Source: Intoshia linei
Taxonomy: Eukaryota > Orthonectida > Rhopaluridae
Assembly: GCA_001642005.1 (NCBI GenBank)
Contig: LWCA01000538.1
Coordinates: 1 to 24,051, forward strand
DNA length: 24,051 nucleotides
Direction of reading: 5' to 3'
Shown here in pieces: positions 20,466 to 24,051 of the stretch. The position numbers and the translations under genes are program-made. Numbering within the stretch: the stretch's first letter is position 1; every line of letters begins with the position of its first letter. The notes under the pieces were generated by a model that was given only the letters and a program-made list of their open reading frames with translations, was not told the DNA's origin and searched no databases.

Positions 20466-23400
20466 AAAATTTCCAAATATTGTAAAATATCGTAAAATAT
20501 TTATAACGAAAAATATATGGATTTAACCAAAAAAATTTAGAAACAAAATTGTCAAAATTAAAATTTGCGATTCAATTTTATCCCAAACTCCATTTTGATT
20601 CAAACATAACTAGAATCAGCGAAATTATTTCCGAAATTAATATATATATAATTTAAAAATAAAAAAAAATAAAAATGTTATTAAGAGCCATTTCTAAAAT
20701 AACTTTTTGTGAAACATAAAAAATTTATAAAAATTGATAAATTCAATACACAATATGCATTCTAAAATTTAAATAACTTTTAGAAAGAATAAAGACATAA
20801 CTACAAACGACACATTAGAGATTTAAATGTCTAAAACAAACTGATGTCTTCTTTGAAAAATGAACCAATTCAATTTAAATTTCAACAACATCAAATAAGC
20901 GTGAAAAATAAATTGCAATTCGTCAATATTAGACTAAAATAAGTAAAAATACAAAATTGTAATAAATGGTATTAAACTCTGTATACTAGAATATGGTACT
21001 TGAAATTTTCAAAAGGCAATTGACACCGACATCTGCCTTTCAAAAGTACAAATTTAATTAAATTTTATAATGAAATGTTGTTGAGAATTTAATTGATGGA
21101 TTTGATGTTTTCATGTTATCATTACATTTACCATTTCTAATAAATTTTATAATTTTTTTAACGGAGTACATTATACTATTTATATATACATTATAAATAC
21201 CTACAAATGGTAAATTTTTGTGCATTAAAATTTACGCTTTAATTTACAAATTTTCAGTAAATTAATCCCAGACAGAATCGTAAAATATATAATTTATCAT
21301 ATCAATAAAATTACCATTCAGTCATTTTACGATCCACAACAGTCATCTTTGAAATCCTTCATACTATGCAATTGAAAGTATCATTAATTTAAGTTTTAAA
21401 TTTCCAATTAATTATAACTTAATTCAATGTTAACTTATAAAAAAATAAATAATAAAATTCTATTATCATCAAAAATTAAACATCGAGACATAATATTACC
21501 TGTTTCAGATAAAAATTTTGCGCGCAAGTATTCAATGTACAGCTATAGAGACGTAGTCAATACATACAATGTAGACGCCATATGCTTAATTAATTCATCT
21601 GCAACGTGAATGTTAAATTTACAATTTTGATAAATTGATCAAAATTTTAAATGATAAATACACAAAAAAATACTTAAATATATGTACCATATTAATTTCC
21701 TCATAACATATGCAATATATTCAATAATTATGTATAATATTATAACTTTTTAATTGAATTACCATCAATAACTTTAATGTATACATTTAATATGATATTC
21801 AAATTTATTGTGAATTCACCATATCATATTACCTGGCATAATATTTATAGCTTTGGCGCGCAATTGTTGTCATATTGGCAAAATTTGTTTTTATTTGTTA
21901 TTCTCATTTAATTTTATTTACATGTTAATTAATTCAAACATTAACTCAAATCAAGTCTAATTGAATTATAAAAACTGTGTTATTTAGTTCGTTGATGACG
22001 TTTGAAAATGAATATATTGACTTGAATATACGCGTAAATTTTATTATTTATCATTTTATCAATTCAACAATAATTTTTGGAATTTTTTTTGATTGATTTT
22101 TATAATTATATTTTATTTCATGTTAATTATTAAAAATATCTTTTAGAAAAATATTAAACAAGTTAATAAATTGGAAAAATCAAATTTTATAGGTTCTAAT
22201 CGATTGTCGGTATTATTTATTTACAATACATTCGTTATGAATGTCAGTTAAAAAAATATTTATATGAATAGAATCAATTTTTTTTAATTTAGGATACAAA
22301 ATTAAATAACATAATAAAATAAAAAAATTTAAATTCAAGGTTAATTATCCATCAATAATTATGCACGTATTAAAAAATCCTTTGTAATTGTCATGATTTA
22401 ATCTTCATTGACCTCTTTTAATTATTTTTTAATTAATTTTATACATGTTGTAATAAACAATGTAATGTACCATCTATTGTATATTATGCATTGTATTATG
22501 AAAATTTTAAATTAAAGTATGTTTTACAAACTGTAGTTGAGAAATAAGAATAATTTACACAATTTTTGAAATGAAACAAATTTTTTGCTAATAATAACAA
22601 TATTTTGATTTGACTTTGCATGTTGAGCTTCCTTTCTAAAAACAATTTTTTTGGTCTATTTTTCTTTTTCGGTGCCCTCAAGTATGGTAGGTTCCCCCTG
22701 GAGTGACAAATGTGCCCTAAAATTAAAAAATTTTTCTAGGACCCATAAAATTGCGTTTATTGAATTATGCTTGTTATCATTGTTTACGTTTTATGTATAT
22801 TAATTTTTAATCGGAGTTTAACAGCAGTTTAAGTTAAATTATCGGAATTAACGTTGTTGAAATCGAAAGAGAACTTGCCGAAAATGTCGATTTTGATGCA
22901 GTTGTTGAAAAATTTAGTTAAATGAAAATTAGAAAAAAATATAAATTATTACAGATAAAGAAATATATATGTATATAAAAATTCAAATTTAAATATATTA
23001 AATGAGGTTACCCTAATAATTATTTACCCCCCTGGCTGAAAATCTTATATTCGCCACTATATATGGATTCTAGTCCCCCTAGTCTTCACGGTCCTACGTG
23101 TGGTAACATTTGAAATTTGCTAGCATTTCTATATTTTTCAACTACTGCATATGAAGTGTATAAATCTAATAGTGCAAATAAATAAAAATAGTAGATTTCT
23201 TATGATTGTAACTCCAACTACTCGCTTGTAGCACATACATCAACGGTCCTGCTAGTTTTCCGTAATGGATGTTTTTAAATTATCATTTAATGCAGTGTTT
23301 ATCAGAGTGTTGTACGTCGTGACACACCACATGCATACCACTTCATATTACAAATAAGCCAATATCTACAATATTTATTAACAATATTAAAAACATTTAA

Positions 23401-23484
23401 TTCTAATCTGAGCTTTATTTTAAATTATGTTTTGGGACAACTACCGTTCACTTTGACAAAAACTGTATGAGACTATTTCATACA
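20466..23484. other. Intergenic DNA, no convincing gene
   Basis: One plus-strand frame of 60 codons at 21427-21609 has a slightly less biased base composition at its 3' half but no domain I recognise. GC-richer patches near 22.68 and 23.05 kb look like eroded mobile elements, without ends I can define. Confidence 0.45.
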
Positions 23485-23485
23485 T

Positions 23486-23735
23486 CAATGTTTCATAAGC
23501 TTTATTACTTTAGGGTGCACTTTGAAATACATAAAAATTTGGTGCGCATATTAAATTTTGACAAAAAAATACATTGATATTCGAAAACGATAAAAAACGA
23601 TAAAAATATATAATCATAATAATAATAAAACAATACTTTTATTTGGTGAATTTAAATTTAGTAAACAAACTTTGAGGCTTGATGAAATGTAGACAATGTA
23701 TTTTCTTCTTTTGGTGTTTATATATTTTATTTATT
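23486..23735 (-). mobile_element. Partial inverted copy of the 16989-17451 MITE
   Basis: The reverse complement follows 17205-17451: it shares AAACACCAAAA, TTCACCAAATAAAAGTAT, TTATATTTTTATCGTTTT, TTCGAATATCAA, TCAAAATTTAA and TTTTTATGTA in order. The 5' part of the element is missing or too eroded to see. Confidence 0.7.
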
Positions 23736-23942
23736 TAAAATTGAATAAATTGTGTGTGTATCTGTTACTATCTTTAAACCTTTAAATTTAAGGTTAAATT
23801 GCAATAAAATGTAAAATGTAAATTGTAAAATTTAAAATTAATTGTTAAAATTTATATACAAAATAACTTAACTTATTTTGAAAAATCGTTTTAAAAGTTT
23901 TAGTTTATATTTTAATATGATGTAAATTTGAATATTCTTACT

Positions 23943-24003
23943 CTCAACCATTTTTACTAAAATCCAACCATTTTTGACTAAATCCTACAATTTTTACTAT
24001 TAG
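23943..24003. repeat. 20-bp tandem repeat array at the window end
   Basis: Three units of about 20 bp built on CCATTTTTACTAAAATCCAA, the reverse complement of the unit in the 3250-3318 array. Confidence 0.6.
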
Positions 24004-24051
24004 GTCATTCACAAAGTAATGTCGTTTTTATAACTATAATTAAAACTTCTA

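Noticed and set aside
22496-22681. Minus-strand open frame of about 60 codons
   Set aside because: Begins within a GC-richer repeat-like patch and lacks an ATG at the frame start; composition is like the background.
1-24051. CRISPR arrays, bacterial operons or rRNA genes
   Set aside because: No regularly spaced repeats, no ribosome binding sites and no rRNA-like conserved sequence; the window is eukaryotic.

Overview
The window comes from the nuclear genome of an AT-rich animal. It has spliced genes with GT-AG introns, no dense bacterial-type coding, and metazoan-specific domain sets: a TRIM protein with RING, two B-boxes, coiled coil, FN3 and SPRY, and an ApeC/apextrin-type ectodomain. By eye the non-coding DNA is well above 70% A+T. 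The clade cannot be fixed from this sequence. Several introns of only 40-41 bp, acceptors ending in TTTTAG, ATTAG or TATAG, and many short DNA transposons fit an AT-rich invertebrate.

Two protein-coding genes can be rebuilt, both on the minus strand. Gene 1 (4323 down to 1314, five exons, 322 aa) encodes a signal peptide, an eight-cysteine domain that I read as ApeC (apextrin C-terminal), one transmembrane helix and a 46-residue cytoplasmic tail with an ITIM-like tyrosine motif. Gene 2 (15936 down to 5464, nine exons, 743 aa) encodes a divergent TRIM9/TRIM67-type E3 ligase: RING with a long insertion, B-box 1, B-box 2, coiled coil, COS-like region, FN3 and SPRY. Every exon junction in both genes keeps the reading frame, and no in-frame stop remains. 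These are hand-built models with no transcript support. Gene 1 starts about 1.1 kb downstream of the gene 2 stop.

The rest is non-coding and rich in mobile elements. Positions 1-1313 are intergenic with one tRNA B-box-like site. Intron 1 of gene 1 carries a fold-back repeat. The introns of gene 2 hold a hAT-like MITE, a 1.2 kb terminal-inverted-repeat element and three copies of one dispersed repeat. From 15937 to 24051 I find no convincing gene. That part holds a hAT MITE nested in an older element, a Tc1-like element, two more hAT-like MITEs, a direct repeat pair, and an inverted partial copy of the first MITE. A 20-bp unit recurs near 3.2 kb, 6.8 kb and 24.0 kb.

The most interesting item is gene 1: a membrane-anchored ApeC-like protein with a possible inhibitory signalling tail. 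ApeC domains are known from secreted pattern-recognition proteins of invertebrates. Nothing in the sequence proves that the two genes act together.
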